The translations under genes and the position numbers were made by a program. From Amycolatopsis coloradensis (GTDB taxonomy: Bacteria; Actinomycetota; Actinomycetes; Mycobacteriales; Pseudonocardiaceae): a DNA stretch of 59,517 nt. Of the stretch, positions 41,324-49,480 are shown piece after piece. The DNA lies in contig NZ_CP150484.1 in the NCBI RefSeq assembly GCF_037997115.1, positions 7,904,396 to 7,963,912 of the forward strand. Reading direction: 5' to 3'. The stretch's first letter is position 1. Every line of letters begins with the position of its first letter. The notes below the pieces were generated by a model. The model saw only the letters and a list, made by a program, of their open reading frames with translations, made no database searches and was not told where the DNA came from.

Positions 41324-42699
41324 CGTTGTTCTCCGATCGGATCGGTCGACGGAGCTCCGGATACTCCGGTGGGCATCGTGCCCAGGGAGTGACCGAGCGT
41401 GTCTTCGAGCTGTGGGTGCCGGAACACGTGCCCCGCCTCGCGAAGGCGTTGTGGCACGACACGTTGACTGGCGAAGGCCAGCTCTTGTGCGCCCGTGTTC
41501 CCGAGAAGCAAGCGTGGCCCGAGTTCGGGCACTCGCAGTAGCGTCGGCCGGTTGAGCACACTGCCGAGTACGCGGGTGTAGTCCGCATTGCGGATCGGCG
41601 CCGGCGCGACCGCGTTGACCGGCCCGACAAGGTCGCGATCCGTGAGGGCGCGCAGATAGACGTCGGTCAGATCGTCCAGTCCGATCCAGGACATCCACTG
41701 CTCGCCGGTGCCGAGACGGCCACCGAGACCGGCACCGAACAGCGGGTACTGCAGCCGCAGAACACCGCCGCGAGGACTCAACACCAACCCCGTGCGTATG
41801 TGGACGACGCGGATCCCGACGGCGGCGGCCGGCCCTGTGGCGCCTTCCCATTCCGCGACGACGTCCGCGAGGACACCGTCCCCTCGCGGGCTCTGCTCGG
41901 TGAGCACTTCCTCCCCACGCGTGGGCCCGTACAAGCCGATGGCGGACGCGGACACGAAGGTCGACGGTCCGTCGGTGGTACGAGCGGCGAGTTCGGCGAG
42001 CGCGCGAGTGGACTCGACGCGGCTATCCCGCACAGCGCGCAGGTGACCGGCGGTGAACCGGCCCGCGATCGGCTTCCCGGCCAAATGCACCACTGCATCG
42101 ACGCCGACGAGAAGATCACCGGCGGGGGCGTGCGGATCCCAGGTGCGTTCGTCGCCGTCACGAGCCGGGCGCCGCACGAGCCGGATCACCCGGTGTCCGG
42201 CCGTGGTCAGGAACGCGGTCAACGCCGTCCCCACCAGGCCACTGGACCCGGTCACCGCGATCGTGAGCGGTTCAGCCCGGTACCGGTGCTGCGCGGCGAG
42301 ATCCGCGGCGAGCTGGCGGTGCCGGTAGGCGAACATCGACCGCAGCAACCGTTCCGGGACAGGGGTGTCCACGACATCGGTCACCGTCGTCCGGTTCTCC
42401 CCCGCCGCCGAGAAGAAGTGACTGTGCCGCCAGCGCACGACTCGGGACAAGACCGGAGTGCTCAACCGGTCGACGAACCGGCGCGGCGGATCGAAACCGG
42501 CGGGATCGTGCGACGCGTCCCAGGTCAACCCAGCCGGGAAGACCAGCTTCGCGTGACCGTCGCGGAGCGACGCGGCCTCGGCCCCGACCTGTACGGGCTG
42601 CCACGGTGGCGTCAACCGCACGATCGCACCTCGGCGACCATGCCAGTCGAACACTTCGCGCACCGGCGCGTCCACCACGCTCGAGAACTCCAGCCCCAC
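41320..42699 (-). CDS. TIGR01777 epimerase fused to an SRPBCC domain
   Basis: 459 residues. Residues 1-150 are an SRPBCC-type domain (FSSVVDAPVREVFDWHGRRG, GFDPPRRFVDRL). The rest is an extended-SDR of the TIGR01777 (YfcH) family: AVTGSSGLVGTAL, VVHLAGKPIAGR, SASAIGLYG, EWEGAT and the C-terminal QRVVPQRLREAGHVFRHPQL (DUF1731). The function is unproven. GTG 42699 is taken as the start because GGAGG lies 7 bases upstream; the open frame reaches back to 42765. It is the first gene of the operon ending with the photolyase. Confidence 0.88.
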   Translation of the reverse strand: MGLEFSSVVDAPVREVFDWHGRRGAIVRLTPPWQPVQVGAEAASLRDGHAKLVFPAGLTWDASHDPAGFDPPRRFVDRLSTPVLSRVVRWRHSHFFSAAGENRTTVTDVVDTPVPERLLRSMFAYRHRQLAADLAAQHRYRAEPLTIAVTGSSGLVGTALTAFLTTAGHRVIRLVRRPARDGDERTWDPHAPAGDLLVGVDAVVHLAGKPIAGRFTAGHLRAVRDSRVESTRALAELAARTTDGPSTFVSASAIGLYGPTRGEEVLTEQSPRGDGVLADVVAEWEGATGPAAAVGIRVVHIRTGLVLSPRGGVLRLQYPLFGAGLGGRLGTGEQWMSWIGLDDLTDVYLRALTDRDLVGPVNAVAPAPIRNADYTRVLGSVLNRPTLLRVPELGPRLLLGNTGAQELAFASQRVVPQRLREAGHVFRHPQLEDTLGHSLGTMPTGVSGAPSTDPIGEQR

Positions 42700-42790
42700 G
42701 CGCACGCCTCCACCATTGCGTTTCACAACCGATTCAAGCGTATCCCCATCGGAGAAGTACCGCACCTTGGCCGCGAGACGAAGGCCTCAG

Positions 42791-42812
42791 GTGCGATGCA
42801 TGCACGTTGCAC
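42791..42812. promoter_or_regulatory. Possible CarH/LitR operator
   Basis: Repeat-rich 22 bases with GTGC at the left, a central TGCATGCA palindrome and GCAC at the right. It sits between the CarH-like gene and the TIGR01777-photolyase operon. Assignment to the regulator is inferred from position. Confidence 0.4.
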
Positions 42813-42835
42813 CCGAGGGTTGTAAGGAGACGCTG

Positions 42836-42949
42836 ATGACTCGGAGTTCCGCGCCGGGGCTCATCACCGCCGCGATGCCCTCGGCCGAGACACAGCTTGC
42901 CCAGCGCACACGCAAGTACGTCGTCAACAACCCCGGCCCGCCGTCGTGA
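42836..42949 (+). CDS. Possible 37-aa peptide
   Basis: A 37-residue frame from ATG 42836 with AAGGAG 7 bases upstream (good spacing): TRSSAPGLITAAMPSAETQL, then AQRTRKYVVNNPGPPS. It is not recognised and has no membrane segment. It lies in the otherwise free gap between the CarH-like gene and the TIGR01777 operon, on the opposite strand, and could share the light-controlled promoter. It could equally be chance. Confidence 0.35.
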   Translation: MTRSSAPGLITAAMPSAETQLAQRTRKYVVNNPGPPS

Positions 42950-42992
42950 GAAGGTCAGCCGGTTCCGGCCGAGTACTCGTGCCCTGTGGAGC

Positions 42993-43844
42993 TCACCCGC
43001 CGAAAGCCTCCAGAGCGCCCAAGAACGAGGCCGGAGCGGGTTCTCCGACGACGGGCAGCCCTGACCAACCAGGGCCGGCGGGGCGGACCGGAACACCGTT
43101 GTCGTGCAGGAGCTTCAGCAGGGCGATGTCCGCGGAGTGCGACGCTATCGACCAGATCACCACGTCGGTGGGGTCGAAGCGGGCGGTGAGTTCGCGAACG
43201 ACGTCGACGGAGACCGGACCACCGAGATACAGCGCGGGTGCGCCGTGGTCACGCAGCGCCGCGGTCAGCATCTTCACCGGCAGGTCGTGCCCCTCGGCCG
43301 GGCCGCAGGCGAGCAGGACCGGCCGTCTGCCCGGCGACGCCTTCTCCGGCGTCGTGTACCGGTCCAGCGCCGCGGACGCCGCGGTGGCCAACGCCCACTC
43401 CGCGGTCATCACGCTGCGCTCGCCATGGATCGTCCAGTTCGCTCCCAAGGAGCTCAGCACCGGAGCGACGATTTCCGTCCAGGTCGCGGCGACACCGAGC
43501 GTCACGAGCGCGTCGTCGAGCATTCCGGCGACGGCGGCGAGATCGAGCGCTTCGGCGGCGTCCACAAGGCGCGCACTGCGAGTGCCGGCCGTCGCCTGCG
43601 CGGCCGACCGAGTGAGGACGAGGCGAGCGGCATCTCGCGCACTGCTCCCCTGGGCCTGCAGAGCGCGCATCCGGCGTAGGCGCTGGATGTCCTCCTCCGT
43701 GTAGCGACGCCGCCCATTGTCCTCGCGCCGGCCGGCACCGATGCCGTAGCGCTGCTCCCACGTTCGCAGGGTCACCTGCGAGATCCCGAGCAGCCGGGCG
43801 ACTTCGGCCGAGCCCGGCAGGCGTGACTCGCTGTCGAGGATCAC
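42993..43844 (-). CDS. CarH/LitR-like MerR regulator with B12-binding-type domain
   Basis: 283 residues. Residues 10-80 are a MerR DNA-binding domain (EVARLLGISQVTLRTWEQRY, GRRRYTEEDIQRLRRM). Residues 90-165 form the helical cap, and 170-283 a Rossmann-like cobalamin domain with GPAEGHDLPVKM, His186 standing at the lower-ligand position. In CarH the cap carries W-x9-E-H; here Trp137 is present but the two residues at the E-H place are Thr-Ala. Start GTG 43844 has GGAAGGAG 8 bases upstream. CarH-type proteins repress light-inducible genes in the dark; the downstream operon with photolyase, SRPBCC and TspO is a typical target. Confidence 0.87.
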   Translation of the reverse strand: MILDSESRLPGSAEVARLLGISQVTLRTWEQRYGIGAGRREDNGRRRYTEEDIQRLRRMRALQAQGSSARDAARLVLTRSAAQATAGTRSARLVDAAEALDLAAVAGMLDDALVTLGVAATWTEIVAPVLSSLGANWTIHGERSVMTAEWALATAASAALDRYTTPEKASPGRRPVLLACGPAEGHDLPVKMLTAALRDHGAPALYLGGPVSVDVVRELTARFDPTDVVIWSIASHSADIALLKLLHDNGVPVRPAGPGWSGLPVVGEPAPASFLGALEAFGG

Positions 43845-44015
43845 GCCTGGCTCCTTCCCGTTCGGATGCACCAGCCAGTCGGCCGGACAGCGATCACTAC
43901 CTTCGTCACCGCGTCCAGCGGACGAGCGAGGGGTCAGTTTACCGCCTGCATCGAACTTGCATCCGTTCGTCGTGGTCATCAACGTTCGGACGACCCTCCG
44001 GAGTTGAACCGACGT

Positions 44016-44273
44016 TCAGTCACGCAGGGCTCGTGAATGACACCAGCCGTACAGCAAAAGCGGTCCTGCCGAGTTCTGCGCCACGATCACCGTCCAGATC
44101 GCGACATGACCGGGATGGTGGCCGGACGCCGCCCACACCGTGCCGGCGGCGAGGTACATCCAGAACACGAGCGCGACCGCACGCGCGGACGACCGTCGTC
44201 GAGGATGCCGGCTGTCCACAATGGTCAACGCGAGCATTCCGTGGACGATCAACGGGAGTAGTACGACCAGCAT
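44016..44273 (-). CDS. Small membrane protein, 85 aa
   Basis: A frame with two to three membrane segments (LVVLLPLIVHGMLALTIV, AVALVFWMYLAAGTVWAASG, HVAIWTVIVAQNSAGPLLLY). It starts where the broken SpdB-like gene loses its frame. It is not recognised. The hydrophobic pattern and GC use suggest a real coding history, perhaps as a further SpdB-type transfer gene. Confidence 0.4.
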   Translation of the reverse strand: MLVVLLPLIVHGMLALTIVDSRHPRRRSSARAVALVFWMYLAAGTVWAASGHHPGHVAIWTVIVAQNSAGPLLLYGWCHSRALRD

Positions 44274-44846
44274 CGGCCGGATGACCGTGGTACAACTCCC
44301 GATGCTGAGCATCCACCTGCCTCGCACGCTCAACCAAGTCACCGTCCAAACCTGGATGGACGGCTACTTCCACTTTCGACGCACTTTCCGCCGTTGTGTG
44401 CCGTGGCGCTGAGTCGGATGGACTATCCGCACTCTCGCGAAGATCTGCGAGCGCTTGCAGCAAGCCCGGCCCGACCTCGGACCAGCCGATCAGCAATAGC
44501 GGTCCCACCGCGTCGAACAGCGCCTTGCCGATCTCTCCAGCAATCAGGGTTCTGCCACGTTCAGCGCCAGCGTCACCGCGCTCGCGAGCACGAGGAGCCT
44601 CCGCGCAGAGCGCTGCACGTCAGGAGCTGCTCCATGCACCGACAGGCGGCGGATCGCCACGAGCAACGCCACAACCGTCAGGTCCACTGCGGGCGCGACC
44701 AACGGCGCGACCCACACCGGAACCCCGAGCCGGAGAGCGAGCGCGAACACATTGCCGAACCCGAAGAGGAGCGTCAGCCCGACCACGGTCCCCACCATCG
44801 TGCTCACAGCCGACACAGCCGGATCGCGCCGATCCCCCACCGTCAT
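44274..44846 (-). pseudogene. SpdB/DUF2637-type transfer protein, frameshifted
   Basis: From ATG 44846: STMVGTVVGLTLLFGFGNVF, LRLGVPVWVAPLVAPAVDLT, VALLVAIRRLSVHG and VTLALNVAEP, then TGA. In the next frame the family sequence carries on as GKALFDAVGPLLLIGWSEVG, PGLLQALADLRE and GDLVERARQVDAQHRE. One missing C in the CCC before TGATT explains the shift. The end (after about 44274) is also lost. DUF2637/SpdB proteins help spread conjugative plasmids and AICEs within mycelium. Confidence 0.75.
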
Positions 44847-44946
44847 CGTCCACACCCCCAAGCAACGTAGGCATACAAGACGGCTGCACAAGGCGACAGG
44901 ACCCGGCACGTGCGAGCCCGAGACGCGCCCGAGAGGTCTGAAATAG

Positions 44947-45060
44947 TCCGACACCAGGCGACACACCCCGACACCGCGGACACCTCGTGACCAGACGAAA
45001 AGGTCTTGTCCGGCATCACGCGACACCATCCGACACGCCCAGGTGCCGACTCTTGATCAG
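44947..45060. repeat. Cluster of CGACAC/GTGTCG motifs
   Basis: CGACAC occurs repeatedly (near 44949, 44959, 44969, 45028 and 45037) at uneven 8-11-base steps with a larger gap. The same motif in reverse (GTGTCGG) recurs in the left-end sequences at 6820-6845 and 18890-18915. It may be integrase or excisionase arm sites. No gene is seen in 44950-45805. Confidence 0.5.
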
Positions 45061-45166
45061 CTGGTTGCCGAAGATCCAGAGTAGGTCACCACATCTGGCA
45101 GACACCGCCAGCCCTCAGCGCACGCGTCGGCGACGGAATGCACTCGCGAGAGTTGGCCTGGGCTAA

Positions 45167-45208
45167 CCTCCCCCGCTGGACTCGAACCAAGAACCCTCCG
45201 GTTGACGG
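45167..45208 (-). other. tRNA 3'-half-like fragment (Asn-like)
   Basis: The minus strand reads CAACCGGAGGGTTCTTGG, a T loop TTCGAGT, then CCAGCGGGGGAGG, resembling the anticodon-to-acceptor half of an actinobacterial tRNA-Asn. The 5' half is missing and the anticodon loop is not canonical. It is probably a relic attachment site of another element. Confidence 0.45.
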
Positions 45209-45805
45209 AATCCAGTCTGCACCTGGTGTCCGCCCGACGCGGGTCGCTCTTGCCTCATTGGGATTTGTCAGTGCTGGCTGTCATGATCTCCACGCTCAGG
45301 ATCCCCTTGAGCTGGGTGGGTACCCGGCTGGGCTGCGTCGTCCGCAACTGCGCCGCCCAGCGCCCATGCCCAGCCGTCAGTGTTCGACGGAGCTGGTTCC
45401 TAGCCGTAGGAACGGGGCCACGACGAACTGCTTCCTCCTGCGATCCCCAAGAACAGCATGCAGTCCCCGCGCCGGGCGGTGGCTCTTCGATGCCGCCCAG
45501 GTCGGCGGTCCCGAAGGGCCATCACTTGGTGCCGTTCGCTCGATCGTGCCAAGATTCGCCGATGGCTCCGCGTTCCCTCTCCCTCAACGTAGAGCCCACC
45601 CTCTTTGCCCGGTAATCGCTGCGCTCCCGACATCGCCCATCTCGCCACAACATCGAACGCCCCGAAGCCAACGCAAGCGGCCACGTCCGACGCTCACGAC
45701 CGTGACCGACTCAGCCCCTTCTTTCGGAAAGGGAATGATGGAACCAAGCAGTTTCCGCTTCCGTGCGGTGCCAGAAGTGCCTCAGCCCGCTGGGCCAACG
45801 TCGTC

Positions 45806-47230
45806 GTGAGGCCGCTGGCTGCCTCCGACACGCGTGAGATCGGGCGCTACCGGCTGCTGGCGGAGTTGGGCCGGGGCGGCATGGGGCGCGTACTGCTGGC
45901 CAGCGGCCTCGATGGACGGCTCGTTGCGCTCAAACAGGTGCTCACTCCCCTGACACACGACGAGGGCTTCCGCGCCCGGTTCCGCCTCGAGGTCACAGCT
46001 TCCCGGAAAGTCTCAGGCGCCTACACCGCCGCCGTGGTCGACGCCGACCCGGAAGCGACCACCCCATGGCTGGCATCGGTGTTCACTCCCGGCCCGACCC
46101 TCCAGCACGCGATCGAGGTCGCCGGTCCTCTACCACCGGAGGCGGCCCTGCGCCTGGCCGCGGGACTTGCCACCGCTCTGACGGAGATCCACGGCGCCGG
46201 CCTGATACACCGGGATCTGAAGCCCTCCAACGTGCTGCTGGCCGGCGACGGCCCCCGAGTGATCGACTTCGGCATCGTCCGCGTGCTCGACCCCGCCAGC
46301 GGTGGCCTCACGCGTACCGGCTGGCTGATCGGCACACCGGAGTACATGTCCCCCGAACAAGCCGACGGCCACGCACTGACCCCAGCCAGCGACGTGTTCT
46401 CCCTCGCCGCCGTGATCGCCGCAGCCTGCAGCGGCCGGAGTCCGTTCGCTGGTGCTTCACTCCAGCGCGGGCTGGCCAACGTGATCAACGGCAAAGCCGA
46501 CCTCAGCTCGATCCCATGGCCAGTACGCCGGATCATCCAGCCGTGTTTCGCCACTGATCCCGCTAAACGGCCGACACCGGCAGGCCTGCTGGAGATGATC
46601 GGCCACGTCGCCCCGTCCCTACAGCCCTGGCCCGCCCCCGTGCATCACCTCATCCAGGCACAGCGCGACGAGGTCATCCAACTGCTGGACGAGTCACCGG
46701 ATAGACAGCTCGCCCCGACTCGGATCGGATCGCCGTTCGCCCCGGACGACATCGACCTCCCGATCGGGCAAGCACGGTCGTTCCAGGTGGTCACACCCGG
46801 CTTCGACAACCGCTACCTTCGGCACCAGGGCAGCCTCGCACGCACCGATCCAGTCGAGCCGGGTAGCGACACACTCTTGAAGGAAGACGCCACCTTCGTC
46901 ATCCGGCGCGGACTAGCAGACGACAACTGCTACTCCTTCGAGTCACGGAACTATCCCGGGGCATACCTGCGCCACTCCTACTTCCGCCTCCGCCTCGACG
47001 CCCGGGACGGCACCGCACTGTTCGACGCCGACGCCACCTTCCACGCCCAACCCGGCCGACTCGGCACCGAAAACGTCTCCCTGGCGCCGTACAACTTCCC
47101 CGACCACCTCATCCGTCACTACTACGCCGAAGTATGGATCGCCAGCACCGGCCAACCCCACACAATCCACACACCAGCCAACTACGACGCAGACGTCACC
47201 TGGCACGTCACACCACCTTGGGCGCCCTGA
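45806..47230 (+). CDS. Ser/Thr protein kinase with C-terminal AbfB-type domain
   Basis: 474 residues. The N-terminal Hanks kinase (about 12-270) has all key parts: GRGGMG loop (22-27), Lys43 in VALKQV, HRDLKPSN (135-142), DFG (154-156) and GTPEYMSPEQ. After a hydrophilic linker comes an AbfB/CBM42-like beta-trefoil (about 325-465): RSFQVVTPGFDNRYLRHQGS, YSFESRNYPGAYLRHSYFRL and AQPGRLGTENVSLAPYN. There is no membrane helix between them, unlike PknB-type receptors, so both parts share one compartment. AbfB domains bind arabinofuranose side chains. The start is set at GTG 45806, just before the kinase; an earlier start at 45605 is less likely. Confidence 0.88.
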   Translation: MRPLAASDTREIGRYRLLAELGRGGMGRVLLASGLDGRLVALKQVLTPLTHDEGFRARFRLEVTASRKVSGAYTAAVVDADPEATTPWLASVFTPGPTLQHAIEVAGPLPPEAALRLAAGLATALTEIHGAGLIHRDLKPSNVLLAGDGPRVIDFGIVRVLDPASGGLTRTGWLIGTPEYMSPEQADGHALTPASDVFSLAAVIAAACSGRSPFAGASLQRGLANVINGKADLSSIPWPVRRIIQPCFATDPAKRPTPAGLLEMIGHVAPSLQPWPAPVHHLIQAQRDEVIQLLDESPDRQLAPTRIGSPFAPDDIDLPIGQARSFQVVTPGFDNRYLRHQGSLARTDPVEPGSDTLLKEDATFVIRRGLADDNCYSFESRNYPGAYLRHSYFRLRLDARDGTALFDADATFHAQPGRLGTENVSLAPYNFPDHLIRHYYAEVWIASTGQPHTIHTPANYDADVTWHVTPPWAP

Positions 47231-47633
47231 CACCCTCACTCACTGCGCCGCGGCAACACCTGGACCTCGAATCTCACGCCTTTTCGCCTGCAGCAAATCT
47301 GGAGCACGAGGCCGGCCTGCTGAGCCCGCCTGTTCCAGCCGACTATCGCCTGTCAGAATCGCACGCTAACCGCTACTTGGCCGAATGCTCTTGCCGAACA
47401 GATCGAACTCGCCAAACACGCCAACGCGACGCCGAGCTCATGACTCCCATCGGGTACGCCACGCTCTACTCAAGTTCACCGCTCGACGTGACCGCGTCAG
47501 TACAAGATGCGCAGGTCGAGGGCGGAACCGTAGATGTCACTGGCCTTCTGCTCGAGAACGCAGATCACGCCCAGCCGACCTTCGACCGCGCCTAGCTTGT
47601 CGAACTACGCAAGCAAAGAACCCCGGCCCCTGC
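47231..47633. other. Gene-free stretch after the kinase
   Basis: About 400 bases with only a short coding-like frame (YATLYSSSPLDVTASVQDAQ, VEGGTVDVTGLLLE, ending 47595) that may be a relic of an element gene. Nothing else is assigned. Confidence 0.4.
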
Positions 47634-47832
47634 TGAAGCCCCCACCGAAGCGCTTGTGACGACGAAGCAAAAGTCCTGCTACGCCACCAACCCTGCTCCC
47701 ACAGAGCACTTATCCAAAACTCGGCACACCGGAGCAAACGGAGACATAACGGAGCCCAGTCACGATTCACGCCGAGGCGAAATTGCCGCCGAAAGGCCAA
47801 CATCCCCGCAGGTCGGCAGCGATATCGATGTG
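47634..47832. repeat. Element right-end repeat, copy 2
   Basis: Direct repeat of 18553-18747, identical for over 100 bases next to the tRNA and about 75 percent alike further out. It lies directly downstream of the 3' end of the intact tRNA. Confidence 0.85.
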
Positions 47833-47906
47833 TGGGCCGGGTCGGGCTCGAACCGACGGCCAAGGGATTATGAGTCCCCTGCTCTAACCAACTGAGCTAC
47901 CGGCCC
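47833..47906 (-). tRNA. tRNA with CAT anticodon (Met, possibly Ile2)
   Basis: The minus strand gives a 74-base cloverleaf: acceptor GGGCCGG/CCGGCCC, TA, D arm GCTC-AGTTGGTTA-GAGC, anticodon stem GGGGA/TCCCT with loop CTCATAA, variable TGGCC, T arm GTCGG-TTCGAGC-CCGAC, and A73. CCA is not encoded. A CAT anticodon can mean elongator Met or lysidine-modified Ile2; elongator Met is my first guess. Its 3' part recurs at 18748 and 6687, marking it as the integration target. Confidence 0.93.
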
Positions 47907-48128
47907 CAACGGTGCCCTGATACCTCCGTGGGAGCCGTCCCAGCCCGAACAGCGGGTTTGCGAACGCACAGAAGTCCCAGTTCGTTCTAAGTTATCACAG
48001 CGCCCACCTGCCACGATCGCCTAGGCCGATCAGCTGGTTTCCGGCGCCGGGCGAAGCCGACTCGTCTAGGTTTCAGGGACAGCGCCGGGCGGCAATCCGC
48101 CCGGGCCCATCGGGGCAGGGAGGCGCTC

Positions 48129-48281
48129 GTGGCGAATCCGGTCGCCATCGGGCTCGGTGTCGTGGCCGTCCTCGGCGTAGTGGTGTTACTGAGGGCGAGC
48201 ATCCGGGTACTGCGGCGAGCCGGTCTCCGCGTCGACGCTATCCTCGCCGACGAACTGGACGACCGGCCGCCGCCGAGGTAG
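48129..48281 (+). CDS. Small membrane protein, 50 aa
   Basis: A short gene starting at GTG 48129 with GGGAGG 5 bases upstream. It has one membrane helix (ANPVAIGLGVVAVLGVVVLL) followed by basic RASIRVLRRAGLRVD and an acidic/Pro end. It is not recognised. Codon use is good and the hydrophobic-then-basic pattern fits an inserted small protein. It is the first frame after the tRNA on the chromosomal side. Confidence 0.55.
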   Translation: MANPVAIGLGVVAVLGVVVLLRASIRVLRRAGLRVDAILADELDDRPPPR

Positions 48282-48709
48282 TCGATTACCGGTCCTCTTT
48301 GGACGGTCAGCCGCCCGCCGGCGGAACAACCTCGACGTGGTCGGCTGCGAGATCGGCGCGCCATAGGCCGCGAAGCTGAACCAGGTCGCCCCACCGGCCT
48401 TCGGCGTGGTCTGGGTGAACATCGCCCGCACCTGAAACGTGGTCGCCGAGACGACCACCACCGCCGGGACCGCGGCCAGCGCGTGCCGCACGGTGCACAT
48501 CCCCGCTCCGTCGGTCACGCACGACGTCTCCGCGGCCTGCACGCTCGGTGACGGCGACGGGCCGACGGCGCCGGAAGTCCCGGCGAACACGGTGCCTCGG
48601 CCGCGGCGACGGGCAACCCCGCCACGGCGAACGCGGCCTTTCCCTGGCCCCCAGGTTCGTCCTCCCTCACTGGGGGCCGGACGGCCCGTCGGCGGCCATG
48701 CCGCGATCG
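48282..48709. other. Stretch without a confident gene
   Basis: About 430 bases downstream of the VTC gene. Minus-strand frames exist (ALAAVPAVVVVSATTFQVRA; GDLVQLRGLWRADLAADHVE ending at 48307), and either could be the tail of a small secreted protein, but they conflict and none has a good start. Confidence 0.35.
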
Positions 48710-49480
48710 TTACGCCACGCCGAGCCGCCGCAGCGCCGGTCGCCACCGGTTCCCGCCGGTGGCCAGCCCCAGCGCCACCAGTCCCGCGCAGTACTTGCTC
48801 ACCGACTGCTCCCGGATCCGCAGTTTCGCCAGCGCCTCGGTGACGCTGTTGCGCTCGGCCGCCGACTTCACCTCCAGCAGCACCAGATCACCCCCGGCGG
48901 CGAGGCTCCGCGAACCCGAACGCCAGACCAGTGACGTGTCGCAGGTGATCCGCGCGTCGGCGGCGACGAGGGTGGTCCGCCGGTAGTCGGTGATCAGCGC
49001 GGGAGTCAGCGGCCGGGGCGCCGGGCGGCCGTAAGCGACGGTCAGGGCGTCGTCGAGGAACGTCAGCGCGGGCGCGGTCAGGCCGTGCGCCGCCTCGGCC
49101 GGGTGCGGGCGGCGGACCTTGACCGTCTCGTCGCGCTTCCCGCTGACCTTGAGCTCGCAGTAGGTGTCGGCCGAGTCGGTGTAGGTCCGGGTGCGGATCT
49201 TGAACCGGCGCCGCCGGTCCTGCCGGTGCGCCCGGTAGATCGCGAGATCCGGGGTGTCGAAATACGTCGACGAGTAGCCGAACACGCGTTGCCCGTCGAT
49301 CTCCAGACAGCGCAGCGACGCTCTCAGCGCCTCGGTGACGGCCAGGAAGTCGTTGAGCGGCAGGACGTACTTGCGATCCGTGCGGCTCATCAGCCCGCTC
49401 GTGGCGACGACTTCGGCCAGCGACAGCGAAGGGAGGCCTTTCGTCACCGCCGCGACAGTGGCCGTTCCGCGCCCGCTCAC
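48710..49480 (-). CDS. VTC-domain polyphosphate polymerase-like protein
   Basis: 256 residues of the VTC/CYTH-type tunnel fold: LMSRTDRKYVLPLNDFLAVT (entry K), FGYSSTYFDTPDLAIYRAHR, RRRFKIRTRTYTDSADTYCE, ELKVSGKRDETVKVRR, LITDYRRTTLVAADARITCD and LLEVKS (metal Glu). VTC domains make polyphosphate from ATP. Start GTG 49480 overlaps the stop of the DUF4956 gene (GTGA). This pair is common across bacteria. Confidence 0.9.
   Translation of the reverse strand: MSGRGTATVAAVTKGLPSLSLAEVVATSGLMSRTDRKYVLPLNDFLAVTEALRASLRCLEIDGQRVFGYSSTYFDTPDLAIYRAHRQDRRRRFKIRTRTYTDSADTYCELKVSGKRDETVKVRRPHPAEAAHGLTAPALTFLDDALTVAYGRPAPRPLTPALITDYRRTTLVAADARITCDTSLVWRSGSRSLAAGGDLVLLEVKSAAERNSVTEALAKLRIREQSVSKYCAGLVALGLATGGNRWRPALRRLGVA

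Noticed and set aside
44947..45060. CRISPR-like array of CGACAC repeats
   Set aside because: Repeat units are only 6 bases with irregular spacing and no spacer-sized unique segments; no cas gene is present.
48186..48746. A 186-residue protein downstream of the VTC gene
   Set aside because: It has no ribosome site, competing coding-like frames on the same strand, and Arg-rich low-complexity ends.
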